Made by a program: the position numbers and the translations under genes. From Pleurodeles waltl (taxonomy: Eukaryota; Chordata; Amphibia; Caudata; Salamandridae): 64,000 nt of DNA. The notes under the pieces are model-generated. The model was given only the letters and a program-made list of their open reading frames with translations, did no database searches and was not told the origin of the DNA. The DNA lies in assembly GCF_031143425.1 (NCBI RefSeq), contig NC_090440.1, forward strand, positions 1,269,621,123 through 1,269,685,122, written 5' to 3'. The first letter of the stretch is position 1, and every line of letters starts with the position of its first letter. This document shows positions 45,596 to 55,702 of this stretch, piece by piece.

Positions 45596-47680
45596 GCATG
45601 GGATTAGCACCACAATACCAAATTTGGCATGGGGGACAATTCCATGATCTTAGACATGTTACATGGCCATATTCGGAGTTACCATTGTAAAGCTACATAT
45701 AGGTATTGACCTATATGTAGTGTACATGTGTAATGGTGTCCCCGCACTCACAAAGTCCGGGGAAATTGCCCTGAACAATGTGGGGGCACGTTGGCTAGTG
45801 TGCCACGGTGCCCTCACACTTAGTAACTTTGCACCTAACCTTCACTAAGTGAGGGTTAGACATATAGGTGACTTATAAGTTACTTAAGTGCAGTGTAAAA
45901 TGGCTGTGAAATAACGTTGACGTTATTTTACTCAGGCTGCAGTGGTAGTCCTGTGTAAGAATTGTCTGAGCTCCCTATGGGTGGCAAAAGAAATGCTTCA
46001 CCCATAGGGATCTCCTGGCCCCCAATACCCTGGGTACCTAGGTGCCATATACTAGGGAATTATAAGGGTGTTCCAGTGTGCCAATCAGAATTGGTAAAAA
46101 TGGTCACTAGCCTGCAGTGACAATTTTAAAAGCAGAGAGAGCATAAGCACTGAGATTCTGGTTAGCAGAGTCTCATTGACACAGTTAGGCACCACACAGG
46201 AAACACATTTAGGCCACAAACTATGAGCACTGGGGCCCTGGCTAGCAGGATCCCAGTGAGACAGGCAAAAACAAACTGACACACAAGTAAAAATGGGGTT
46301 AGCATGCAAGGCAAGATGGTACTTTTTCTACACATGGGGGCTGCCTTTAAAAGTTATTAAAGCATAGTTTCCGTTTGAGAGCAGATAGACATGTGGAGTG
46401 TGGGGTATCTGAACTCACAATTTAAAAATGCATCTTTTAGTTAAGTTGTTTTAGGTTGTGTGATTGAAAATGCCACTATTAGAAAGTAGGCCTTTTCTTG
46501 CTTAAACCTTTCTGTGACTCTGCTTGTTTGTGGATTCCCTCTCTGGGTCAGCTTGACAGCTGGGCTGTTTCCAACTCTTCTCTAGACAGTGACCCAAAGG
46601 GAGCTGGGGTGTAGCTTGCATATCCTGATGGTCCATCTGGGCTGAAGAGGGGGGAGGAGTGGTCACTTACACCTAGAAGGGCTGTGCCTGACCTCACTCA
46701 ATGCAGTCTCTAACCCCCTGGTGTGTGTATGGGGCCTGGCCTGGGCAAGGCAGGATCTTGAAAATAACAGAAACTTCTCTTTGAAGTGGGCCTACATCAA
46801 GGGCAGAAAGGGGTGTAAGAAGAGCACCCAAAATCCCTGAAAATCAGAATACTTCTGGAACCAAGGGGAACCTCTGCCAAGGAGAAGAGCTGGAAGCTGG
46901 AGGAAAAATATTGCACCTTTGCCTGTGACTGTGCTTTGCTGGACTGGCCTGTAGTAGCTGCTTCTGCCTGAAAGGATGACAAAGACTGACTTTTATGTGA
47001 CTTACCACTGGTGAAGAATGTCCAAGGTATTGAACTGAGCATGCCTCCTGTTGTTGAAGTCTCAGGGACATCAAAGACTTCTCTCTGTCAGCACCTGGGC
47101 TTTCTGCTGAGATTCCTGCCTGCCAAGTCGTGCCCTAACCTGTCTCTGGGCCCTGGAAAGGTGAAGCTGGTGGAAAAGGACAGAAATCTACAGAAAAACT
47201 GCTGTGAGGGAAACTTTCCACGCACCACCCGCCTCCCTGCTGATAAACGTTGTGCCGCAGGCCTCGCATCTAAAATCGATGCTCCATCTGCATCCCGGCT
47301 GTAAGAGGGATGCAACGCGGCTGGAGAAACGATGCACAACACCCACAGCAGCTGCTGTTAATAATGTAAATCCCCACGCAGCACGGTTTCTTGAACCCCG
47401 TGCAACTGGATTTCAATGCAACATCGCTGGATGCAGAAAATCAACACAAAGCCTGCCCAGACCTTTGGTGCCTGTCCAGATCGACACAACGCTCTCTGTG
47501 GGAGAGAAGAAACAACACACACCGACCCGACCGGAGGAGGAACGATGCACGGTCTCAGTTGCGAGTGAGAAATCGACGCATCGCTGGCCTTTGTCAATGC
47601 ACACTCGCCTTTACAGCTTTATTTGGACTCTACCCTGGTACTTTTGTGCAATAACAGCATTCTCACTGTTTTCTAAGGAT
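45596..47680 (-). repeat. Long repeat, probably LTR or terminal region of a retroelement
   Basis: The segment is continuous with 52639 across the Harbinger insertion: GTTTTCTAAGGAT|TAA and TAA|GACTCTTATT join at one TAA. A second, diverged copy of the joined region lies at about 53583-53993 (TACTTTTCAATGCTAACTG...TTTTCTCAAGGATG...). Including 52639-52947 the unit exceeds 2.3 kb, which would be unusually long for an LTR. A GACGCA/GATGCA-like motif recurs at 47270-47600. No coding capacity was recognised. Confidence 0.5.
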
Positions 47681-47922
47681 TAAGGGCCGTGCAAAAAACG
47701 GACTCGCAATTTGCGAGTGGGTGTCGCAAATAGCGACTGTGCTGAAAACTGAATGCAGGTGCTGCAGAACACTCTGGAAAACACTTCAGAACACTCTGGA
47801 AAACACTTCCTGGCACATGATGATGACATCACAGCCAGGAAGTTTACAAATACACCTGGGAATAGGGAGGACCACACACCATTTCAACTTCAGCACAGCA
47901 AACAAACAGAGCTCCTGCAACC

Positions 47923-48944
47923 ATGGCTGAAAATCCAAGGAAGAGGAAACTTAAGTTTGCTGAAAAGGAGTTGGAGGTGCTGACTGATGAGTGCTGTCAG
48001 CGCCATGATGAGCTGTTTGGCAGGTCAGCCCTCACCGTGCCAGAGACAGAGGACAGAAGACTCTGGCAGGAGATCCAGGACAAAGTCAACTGCCTGGGGG
48101 TCAGCCACCGGAGTGTGGAAGAATTGAAGAAAAGGTGGTATGACCTTCGCTCCCGGACCAAGGAGAGGGTGGCAGAGCGCCTCCGGGAGATGAGAGGCAC
48201 AGGAGGGGGACCATTGACGGTATCACCACCCACACCCCTGGAGGAAAGGGTAGAAGAGACCCTAGAGCCTGAGGCTGTAAGCGGGATGGGAGATCTGGGC
48301 ACCTCTGAGCCAGGACCATCAACCGGTGAGTACCATGTGACATGCATGTACCCTCATCAATGCCATACCCCCACCCACCTTGAACACAGGAGCATGCACA
48401 ACCAAGATAGCTCCATTTCAGAGTAGCAAACACCAGACTGATGCATTATGGGCAATGTAGTCAAGTAGGCAGTTCATAGGCAACAGTTTATTAGGAAGTT
48501 GATAACAGATAGTAGACACTGACAGTGTGTTCCCTATGTCCCACAGGTCTCCCACAAGACACCCCCACCAGCCCAAGCAGCCAGGGGCCACTGGTCAGCC
48601 AGCACACACAGGAGAGAACAGGACCAGCCACCACTGCTACCTGCACCACCGACACCATGTCCCCTCAGAAAACACCTGTTGCAGTAGTGGTGTGTGAGCC
48701 TGCACCAGGTACGAGCCAGAGTGCCATGAGAGACAACACAGGGCCTCCACCGCTTCGCAGGCGACGTGGAACATCAGCAGCAGAGCGGAAGGCAGAGTCA
48801 GGGCATGCCTCCACATCACCAACCGAGGCCGCACTCCTACAGGGTCAGCGCCTGCAAAACCAAGAATTAAGGAGGATTAGTGGGGCATTGCTGCGCTTTG
48901 AACGCAATCATGCCAACAGTATGCAGCAGGTACAATCGGAGTAG
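47923..48944 (+). CDS. Harbinger Myb/SANT-like DNA-binding protein, two exons
   Basis: Exon 1 spans 47923-48325 and exon 2 spans 48547-48944. The donor CCG|GTGAGT and acceptor CCCACAG|GTC are consensus and keep the frame, giving 266 codons. The N-terminal 85 residues form the Myb/SANT-like trihelix (KLKFAEKELEVLTDEC, then LWQEIQDKVN, then SVEELKKRWYDLRSR), with spaced aromatic residues and a basic third helix. A Pro/Ser/Thr-rich linker and an Arg-rich segment (PPLRRRRGTSAAERK) follow. In PIF/Harbinger systems this partner protein binds the element ends and carries the transposase into the nucleus. The TAG at 48942 is followed by about 100 further open codons in frame, broken here by a second TAG near 49014, so the ancestral protein was probably longer. 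An ATTAAA at 49498 could serve polyadenylation. Confidence 0.8.
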
Positions 48945-49758
48945 CAGGTGATCAGTACCAACACGGGAGACCTTGCACTCTCTATGCGCCAACTAGTGGC
49001 AGGACTGCTAACGTAGATTGACAGTGCACGGCGCAGGGACCGCCTGCTGCTGCAACGCCTGGACAGGATGTCCTCCTCTATAGTAAGGCTGGCTGTGAAC
49101 ACAACAGGGCTGTCTAGGCGCACAGTCGGCCTCCAGGTGCCCATGGGCCACTTTGCTGGTGACGTGGCACGGGAACTGGGCCGTCTCAGCCATGCAATAG
49201 ACCTCATGGAGGCACGACAGGTGGCCAGGGGCACAGGCGACACACCATAGGACAGTGATGAGGGCTCCACTGTCAGCAGTGTCTCTGCCGGTGACACCAG
49301 GGTGCTTCGCAGTCTAAGCACAAGGCAGAGCACTGCTGACCCCCCTAGTACCAGCCAGGCTGGCCGAGCCCGCCGTAGGGTGTGAGCTCCACACAGTCCT
49401 TGGGGTTGGGGCACATGACGTCAATGTGTCCCATGCCAGGTGGTCTATTGAAGCCCCTGAACTGTTCCTATTGTACATAGTTTTGTTATTTGCACTTATT
49501 AAATCACTTGTTCTTTCCACTTAACACATGGACTCTTTGTTTGTTACATTGGTGAGTATGGTAAAAGTTGGCACGTTCCTTCCAAAGTATTGGTTTGCAA
49601 TGTGTTCCCGTCTCAGTCTGCCTTGATTTGCGATGCTCCTATCCCATGATGGCGATGTGGTTGCTCTTGCTCTTCATCCTCCGAATCAGGGTCTTCAGGG
49701 GTGAGAGGTAGCCCATGTCTGGTGGCAATGTTGTGCAGTGTAGCGCATGCAACAACTA

Positions 49759-51325
49759 CAGGGAGTGCAGAATTATTAGGCAAGTTGTATTTTTGAGGAT
49801 TAATTTTATTATTGAACAACAACCATGTTCTCAATGAACCCAAAAAACTAATTAATATTAAAACTGAATATTTTTGGAAGTAGTTTTTAGTTTGTTTTTA
49901 GTTTTAGCTATGTTAGGGGGATATCTGTGTGTGCAGGTGACTATCACTGTGCATAATTATTAGGCAACTTAACAAAAAAAAATATATACCCATTTCAATT
50001 ATTTATCATTACCAGTGAAACCAATACTGTATAACATCTCAACATTCACAAATATACATTTCTGACATTCAAAAACAAAACAAAAACAAATCAGTGACCA
50101 ATATAGCCACCTTTCTTTGCAAGGACACTCAAAAGCCTGCCATCCATGGATTCTGTCAGTGTTTTGATCTGTTCACCATCAACATTGCGTGCAGCAGCAA
50201 CCACAGCCTCCCAGACACTGTTCAGAGAGGTGTACTGTTTTCCCTCCTTGTAAATCTCACATTTGATGATGGACCACAGGTTCTCAATGGGGTTCAGATC
50301 AGGTGAACAAGGAGGCCATGTCATTAGATTTCCTTCTTTTATACCCTTTCTTGCCAGCCATGCTGTGGAGTACTTGGACGCGTGTGATGGAGCATTGTCC
50401 TGCATGAAAATCATGTTTTTCTTGAAGGATGCAGACTTCTTCCTGTACCACTGCTTGAAGAAGGTGTCTTCCAGGAACAGGCAGTAGGACTGGGAGTTGA
50501 GCTTGACTCCATCCTCAACCCGAAAAGGCCCCACAAGCTCATCTTTGATGATACCAGCCCAAACCAGTACTCCACCTCCACCTTGCTGGCGTCTGAGTCG
50601 GACTGGAGCTCTCTGCCCTTTACCAATCCAGCCACGGGCCCATCCATCTGGCCCATCAAGACTCACTCTCATTTCATCAGTCCATAAAACCTTAGAAAAA
50701 TCAGTCTTGAGATATTTCTTGGCCCAGTCTTGACGTTTCAGCTTGTGTGTCTTGTTCAGTGGTGGTCGTCTTTCAGCCTTTCTTACCTTGGCCATGTCTC
50801 TGAGTATTGCACACCTTGTGCTTTTGGGCACTCCAGTGATGTTGCAGCTCTGAAATATGGCCAAACTGGTGGCAAGTGGCATCGTGGCAGCTGCACGCTT
50901 GACTTTTCTCAGTTCATGGGCAGTTATTTTGCGCCTTGGTTTTTCCACACGCTTCTTGCGACCCTGTTGACTATTTTGAATGAAACGCTTGATTGTTCGA
51001 TGATCACGCTTCAGAAGCTTTGCAATTTTAAGAGTGCTGCATCCCTCTGCAAGATATCTCACTATTTTTGACTTTTCTGAGCCTGTCAAGTCCTTCTTTT
51101 GACCCATTTTGCCAAAGGAAAGGAAGTTGCCTAATAATTATGCACACATGATATAGGGTGTTGATGTCATTAGACCACACCCCTTCTCATTACAGAGATG
51201 CACATCACCTAATATGCTTAATTGGTAGTAGGCTTTCGAGCCTATACAGCTTGGAGTAAGACAACATGCATAAAGAGGATGATGTGGTCAAAATACTCAT
51301 TTGCCTAATAATTCTGCACTCCCTG
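49759..51325 (-). mobile_element. Tc1/mariner transposon, 1,567 bp, TA target duplication, IR/DR ends
   Basis: Starts CAGGGAGTGCAGAATTATTA and ends with the perfect inverse. TA flanks at 49757-49758 and 51326-51327. A second copy of the motif (GCATAATTATTAGGCAACTT) occurs inside each end, at 49951-49970 and inverted at 51124-51143. The ends thus have the IR/DR layout of two transposase sites each, as in Sleeping Beauty-like Tc1 elements. One transposase gene lies on the minus strand. The site it occupies is TA-CATG-TA in block D, an excision footprint. Confidence 0.95.
50091..51107 (-). CDS. Tc1/mariner transposase, DD37E, 338 codons, intact
   Basis: ATG at 51107, uninterrupted to the stop at 50091. 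The N-terminal bipartite paired-like domain covers about residues 1-110: a first HTH with STLKIAKLLKRDHRTIKRF, a basic RKKRVEKPRRK linker, and a second HTH with GVPKSTRCAILRDMAK. The catalytic core follows: Asp144 in VLWTDEMRV, Asp237 in FMQDNAPSHAS and Glu275 in SPDLNPIENLW. There are 37 residues between the second Asp and the Glu, against 34 in classical Tc1. A glycine-rich RRQQGGGGVLVWAGI box is present. This spacing fits the DD37E (TRT-like) clade reported from vertebrates; the clade is inferred from spacing only. With intact termini it could be functional. Confidence 0.95.
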   Translation of the reverse strand: MGQKKDLTGSEKSKIVRYLAEGCSTLKIAKLLKRDHRTIKRFIQNSQQGRKKRVEKPRRKITAHELRKVKRAAATMPLATSLAIFQSCNITGVPKSTRCAILRDMAKVRKAERRPPLNKTHKLKRQDWAKKYLKTDFSKVLWTDEMRVSLDGPDGWARGWIGKGQRAPVRLRRQQGGGGVLVWAGIIKDELVGPFRVEDGVKLNSQSYCLFLEDTFFKQWYRKKSASFKKNMIFMQDNAPSHASKYSTAWLARKGIKEGNLMTWPPCSPDLNPIENLWSIIKCEIYKEGKQYTSLNSVWEAVVAAARNVDGEQIKTLTESMDGRLLSVLAKKGGYIGH

Positions 51326-52345
51326 TATTTTAAAAGCTGTTATTGGGGTATACTGGAGGGCACCCCCACTTCGGTGGAGGCATCTGAACCTTGCTTTCAG
51401 CAGTCCAAAGGTACGTTCTATAATGTTCCTGGTCCTCTTATGTGCACTGTTGTATCGCCTCTCTGTCTCATTGCTGGGTGTTAAGTACAGAGTTAGTATC
51501 CATGGACGTAGTGCATATGCACTGTCACCTGTTTGGCACAAAAAAGTACAGTGTTAGCTGGGCATGGATGGTTTGCACATTGACCTGTGTGCATGTCTTC
51601 AAGGTGTGTTCAGCTCTATCTAGGAGGTATCCGTCTCCAAACTCCCCACGTTCCAGGCGTTGGTGTATCCCACTGTGCCTAAAAATGTAGGAGTCATGAG
51701 TACTGCCTGGAAATTTGGCAACCATGTCAGTGATGACATAATGGGCGTCACATACCACCTGTATGTTGAGTGAGTGGGTACACTTCCTATTGCGGAACAG
51801 ATATTCCAGGTTTGCAGGAGGGCATATTTGTATATGTGTCCCATCTACACACCCTATGACATGGGGGAAGTTGGCAATCCTGTAGAATTCCAACTTGGTG
51901 CTGTTGATTTCTGCCTCATTCCTGGGTAGGTATATGTATCGAGACATGTGTGTGAGTAAGGCGTCTAGGAATGCCCTAAAGAACCGTGATAGTGCACTTT
52001 GAGATAACCCACCTGCCACAGCAATGCCCCCTGATAGCTACCCGAGGCCAACAGGTGCAGTGAGCATAGCACTTGCACATGCGTAGGTATGGCGCAGCCG
52101 CGCACAGTCTGGCGTTCTAGCTGTGGTTTGACTAATTCTATTAAATCTAGTATAGCTGCGCTGCTAAGTCTATATTTATCATATATTTCCTCCTCAGTTT
52201 GCTTGAAGAGTGTCTGCCTTGTTCTGTATATCTTCTCCTGTCTCTGGCTCCTCCTCCTCCTCTGCTGGGCGGCGTGGGCTCTCCTCCTCACTGCTATCAT
52301 GTATATCTCCGCCATCTTGAGTAACCCAGATGCCTTCTGGGTCCC

Positions 52346-52353
52346 CTTTTATA
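52346..52353 (-). promoter_or_regulatory. TATA box of the Harbinger transposase gene
   Basis: TATAAAAG on the minus strand, about 31 bp before the ATG at 52315. Perfectly preserved in block D (62118-62125). The short distance implies transcription starting close to the ATG. Confidence 0.6.
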
Positions 52354-52390
52354 CTTTGATAATGGTTACCACCTGCTCTGAGTTAGTGGT

Positions 52391-52635
52391 AAATTGCAAG
52401 TGCAAAATGGGCTTTTTGCGACTAGTCGCAATTTGCGAGTTGCTATTGCATATGGTTTGCGACTCGCAAATTGCGACTTCCCATTTGCGGGTCGCAAATT
52501 TTGCGAGTCGGTAACGGCTCACGTCGCATTTTGCGAGTCGGAAATGGGATTATTACATCCCATTTCCGATTTTGCGGGGTCGCAAATTGCGAATCGGGCC
52601 ATTTGCGACTCGCTAAAGTTTGCTAAATCTGGCCC
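52391..52635. repeat. Subterminal TTGCGA/TCGCAA cluster of the Harbinger right end
   Basis: The hexamer TTGCGA occurs eight times and its complement TCGCAA four times in about 245 bp. The left end (47684-47740) has only three. Clustered subterminal motifs of this sort are typical transposase or partner-protein binding sites in plant and animal DNA transposons. Binding here is inferred. The cluster lies upstream of the transposase TATA box, so it could also act on transcription. Confidence 0.7.
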
Positions 52636-52638
52636 TAA

Positions 52639-52947
52639 GACTCTTATTATTTTTAAAATTCATAACTTGACTTATGTGTTGGATTTTTGTCATTTTGGTC
52701 TTGTTTTGTTTAGATAAATATTATCTATTTTTGTGTGATTTTGTAGTGTTTTCACTGAGTTACTGTGTGTGTTGGTACAAATACGTTACATCTTGCTTCT
52801 GAAGTTAAGCCTGCCTGCTCGTGCCAAGCTACCCAGTGAGTGAGCAGGGGTTAGCTGAGGGTGATTCTCCTTTACCCTGATTAGAATGAGGGTCCTTGCT
52901 TGGACAGGGCGTAACTTGACTGACAATTGAAGACCCCATTTCTAACA
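52639..52947 (-). repeat. LTR-like segment of an endogenous retroelement (3' side of gag remnant)
   Basis: On the minus strand it starts TGTTAGAAATGGGGTCTT at 52947, a TG-start typical of LTRs. It runs to the Harbinger insertion at 52638 and resumes at 47683. It aligns by eye with 53583-53993. Together the two flank the gag remnant in direct orientation. Confidence 0.6.
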
Positions 52948-52958
52948 ATCATGTTCCC

Positions 52959-53560
52959 CTATTGCTGCTGTGGCAAGTGTTGTGGACAATTCCCTTGCAC
53001 TCCTGTTTGAGCTACTTTAATCTGCATCACCTTCACCGTCTCTTTCAAATTTTTCTGCTTCAACTCAATCTCATCACTACAGTATTTAGCATACTGCAAG
53101 ACCTCATCAATCGGCTTTGCTTGCCAGCAAATCAAATGACTCTTCATCATCTGGCTAATTTCGGGTCTCAATCCCTCCACAAATCTGAACACAAAATGGA
53201 GCATGTAGTTCGCCTCAATTGTCTCTTTACCACTATAATGCTTGAATGCCTGCAGCAATCTCTCATAATACGCATGAATCAACTCCTTTGCTTCCTGAGC
53301 TGTCCTGTCAATCCTCTGCCAATCAAAATTCTTGGGTGAAATTTCAAAAACTCAATCACCTTACAGTAATATTTCATTACCTCAGGGGACGGTGCACCTG
53401 TATTTTTGTCTCTCCCCGGTTCACTTGTTGGCCAATCTACACTCCTCTTACACTCGATCCCCAAATCAGTTGGACCTACTATCTCTGGTAATGTGTTCAA
53501 GTCCTCTTGTAGGCACTTTGCAAGTTTCACAAACCTGTCTGTCTGCTGATACCACTCTAC
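52959..53560 (-). pseudogene. Endogenous retrovirus gag (capsid) remnant
   Basis: Two minus-strand frames, 53530-53279 and 53282-52959, overlap with a frame change near 53340. The downstream frame holds a capsid-like alpha-helical stretch with AYYERLLQAF and FVEGLRPEISQMMK, the pattern of retroviral capsid C-terminal helices in which Gly-Leu-Arg-Pro-Glu precedes a helix. No nucleocapsid knuckle, protease or polymerase follows. The remnant runs straight into the LTR-like sequence at 52947, so most of the internal region is deleted. Non-functional. Identical lesions occur in block D. Confidence 0.65.
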
Positions 53561-53582
53561 TGGTTTCTCTCTCGCTAACCTT

Positions 53583-53993
53583 TTCCGACGTACACTCGCC
53601 CGTGCGTGTTATTTTGGCGCAACCCAGGTACTTTTCAATGCTAACTGTGTTTTTACTGTTTTCTCAAGGATGTCAAACTCTTTTGCTTTTAAAATTAATA
53701 ACTTGACTTGTGTATGTTGGATTTTTGTCTATTTGGTCTTGTTTTGTTTAGATGAATATTTCCTATTTTTCTAAACCTGTGTTGTGTCATTGTGTGGTGT
53801 TTTCACTGAATTAAGTGTGTGTTGGCACAAATACTTTACAACTAGACTGAAGTTAAATCTGCCTGCTTGTGCCAAGCTACTAAGGGGGAGGGGGGCTTCG
53901 CTGAGGGTGATTCTCCTTTACCATGACTAGAGTGAGGGTCTTTGTTTGGACAGGGGGTAACCTGACTGCCAACCAAAGACCCCATTTCTAACA
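53583..53993 (-). repeat. Second LTR-like segment (5' side of gag remnant)
   Basis: Minus strand begins TGTTAGAAATGGGGTCTT at 53993 and parallels 52947-52639 and then 47683-47590, diverged by several percent. It ends where gag-like sequence begins, near 53580. The divergence between the two LTR-like segments shows an old insertion. Confidence 0.6.
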
Positions 53994-54059
53994 CTTCTTA
54001 CATGTGTGCGCCATTTGAAGGCACACTCAGTAGAGATAAAATGCCATGGATGTTTGCTT

Positions 54060-54410
54060 TTGTGCACATAGGTCACCCTTTTGCACATTTACAAAGTAAC
54101 ATAATGGATGTTTTGGCACTGCTAAGTGGGCTGTTTTCTGCAGCATACACAGAAGTGGCATATCGCCATTGTAGACTGTTTATGTCCAGGAAGGGACACC
54201 TACCTGCACATAGACACTCCCCTCAACACAGACACATTTGCACTGTAGTCCCAGTATGCCTGTGTTGGTGCTGGCTGCTGAGTTATATCCCGGTGCAGGC
54301 AGAGGCGCAGACCTGCCCCACACTCTAGGTAATACGGGGCAGGTCTGTGTTGAAAATTCAGCGCAGTGCAGTGCTGCTGATGCTGGCACATCACTGTGCT
54401 GCATCTGTTT
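54060..54410. repeat. Interspersed repeat related to 21700-22030
   Basis: Shares GTTTATGT, CCCCTCAAC.CAG.CAC, TTTGCACT and ATGCCTGTGTTGGTGC phrases with 21700-22030. Contains an inverted GACCTGCCCC/GGGGCAGGTC pair (about 54310-54345). Only its first part is visible in block D before the window ends. Non-coding. Confidence 0.6.
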
Positions 54411-55111
54411 CTCACATATGTGGCTCATCGTTATCACACAAGAACATGCACAGACTTGGGTGGCAGATATATGTACAGATACATATATATATTACTAAAT
54501 AGTGGGGCAGAATACTGGCTATTGGCTAAAACATTGACTCTTGTAGTTGATCTATGTGAAGAAGCAGGCAACAACTCAGGTGCCTGCCTGTTTTCAATCA
54601 CAGAGCAGCAACACATACCTCCATCATGTGCGTGCCATATGTAACATATGGTACATCATGGTGGATGTCAGGACACTGATTTTGGGAACCCTGTCACTAA
54701 GGTTGCACTTGGCTTGTTTGACACCATAAATGGAAATGCTACACGTGAAATGTCGAAATTGGCTTCTTGATGACAAGGGAACAGCCATGTGATCAACCAG
54801 CCTAAGCTAGAAATATAAGTTGACTCCAGTGAAGGAACAGGGTAACCAAATTGATGTTGAGACTATATTTTTTGGGTGCCACCTACAGCAGGAAGCTTCA
54901 ACTTTAATTACCCCATTCACACAGTTGTAATGGCAATGATGGATTTACATGCAATTTTGTGCATAGGAAACATGTACCCTTACACCATTTCACATGTGTG
55001 TCTGATATTTGACAATTTTATGGGTATATGTGATTCAGAATGTACACAGAGAGGAATGTGCTATTTGTCTGCAACCAGTGCAGAGCTAAGCTCTCTTAAA
55101 TGCTGCTTGCT
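54411..55111. other. No recognisable feature
   Basis: AT-rich sequence, probably interior of the same decayed DNA transposon. A 79-codon plus frame at 54876-55115 has no resemblance to a known family. Confidence 0.35.
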
Positions 55112-55220
55112 TTAGACTCTAAACTTCCTGTCCTGACCCTTGACAAGACATACTGCAGTCAACCTTATGTCCCCCTGGCATGCACATGCAAATGAGGATG
55201 TTGCAATACAAAATGGGTAC

Positions 55221-55509
55221 TTACCAACTGGTCCTCCAATCCGAATCACCAGGTGATCCAGTAGATCTTCCTCCTGTGCAATGAGGTCTGCCCAATGGTG
55301 CTTGATTTGTTGGTCATATGCATAATACCAAAGATCCTGCATTGGTGATGGAGCACCTTGCCCCAACACAGCTTCTGTGTCTCCTTTGGGTAGCCCTGGA
55401 TGACCCAGCCACCCACACTCAACATCATGGGGAGATAGTGCTTGACCAACCAGATGAACCCTCCCAGTTCATCTCCACTCATTCTTTCCTCTCTCCCTTT
55501 CCTCAACAT
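55221..55509 (-). pseudogene. Decayed exon with a consensus splice donor, probably transposon-derived
   Basis: Two minus frames, 55509-55246 and 55369-55112, share one coherent reading if a single base is missing near 55385. The first has MSGDELGGFIWLVKHYLP and GGWVIQGYPKETQ. The second has SPMQDLWYYAYDQQ and ADLIAQEEDLLDHLV. The second reaches a strong donor, TTG|GTAAGT, at 55221. An acidic helical protein ending at a splice donor suits an accessory gene of a DNA transposon such as Harbinger. I cannot name the domain. No partner exon is evident within 2 kb downstream on the minus strand. Confidence 0.4.
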
Positions 55510-55702
55510 ATTGCTTTATCTTCCATTGCAAATAAAATAGCCCCAAAAATAATAAAACACTACCCCACCTAGCCCCAAATAACCCAACAGACTATGCTAC
55601 CCTAAGACAAACATCTGACAAAAACATTACTATAGTAGGATGTTTTTTGACATCCGGCAATTTTTTTTGATGCATGATGGTCGTGCTTGGTATATTTTCC
55701 AT

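Larger units (their letters stand above)
49613..52315 (-). pseudogene. Harbinger DDE transposase (HARBI1-like), interrupted by Tc1/mariner
   Basis: Exon 1 runs from ATG 52315 (Arg/Gln-rich start AVRRRAHAAQQRRRR) to 51620. The frame breaks at a C-run, 52027-52031, where one base is missing. DDE motifs are intact: VIGCVDGTHIQI, AKFPGSTHDSYIF and NIIERTFGLLKARFR. The intron 51619-51529 (91 bp) has a proper AG acceptor, but its donor reads G|AT instead of G|GT; splicing there would rejoin GDGYLL to GDSAYALRPW. The Tc1/mariner at 49759-51325 splits the C-terminal exon between FKI and VVACATLHNIA. A further missing base near 49641 shifts the final residues relative to block D. Multiply broken. Confidence 0.88.
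47684..52635. mobile_element. PIF/Harbinger transposon, full length, interrupted by a Tc1/mariner
   Basis: Starts GGGCCGTGCAAAAAACGG and ends with the inverted-type terminus CTGGCCC. TAA is duplicated at 47681-47683 and 52636-52638. Two divergent genes are present: a Myb/SANT-like protein on the plus strand and a DDE transposase on the minus strand. Without the insertion the element would be about 3.39 kb, as in block D. Shared lesions in the two copies (frameshift in the transposase, altered splice donor, in-frame TAG in the Myb gene) indicate that it was inactive before duplication. Confidence 0.92.
45596..54228. repeat. Block C: copy of a >7-kb direct duplication (includes nested elements)
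   Basis: Matches 56930-64000 in order and orientation. The offset is 11,334 on the left and 9,772 after the Tc1/mariner. By eye I counted about nine substitutions in the first 2.05 kb. The match continues to the end of the window on the D side, so the right boundary is unknown and 54228 is only a minimum. Confidence 0.92.

Noticed and set aside
43793..45600. Cluster of overlapping 60-147-codon frames as possible host exons
   Set aside because: No domain, no consistent splice structure, and frames on both strands overlap freely. Composition resembles the adjoining repeat.
48525..49414. Minus-strand 168-codon frame overlapping the Myb-like gene (49414-48908; also 60748-60242)
   Set aside because: Shadow of the plus-strand coding and post-coding sequence. 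No ATG context or domain.
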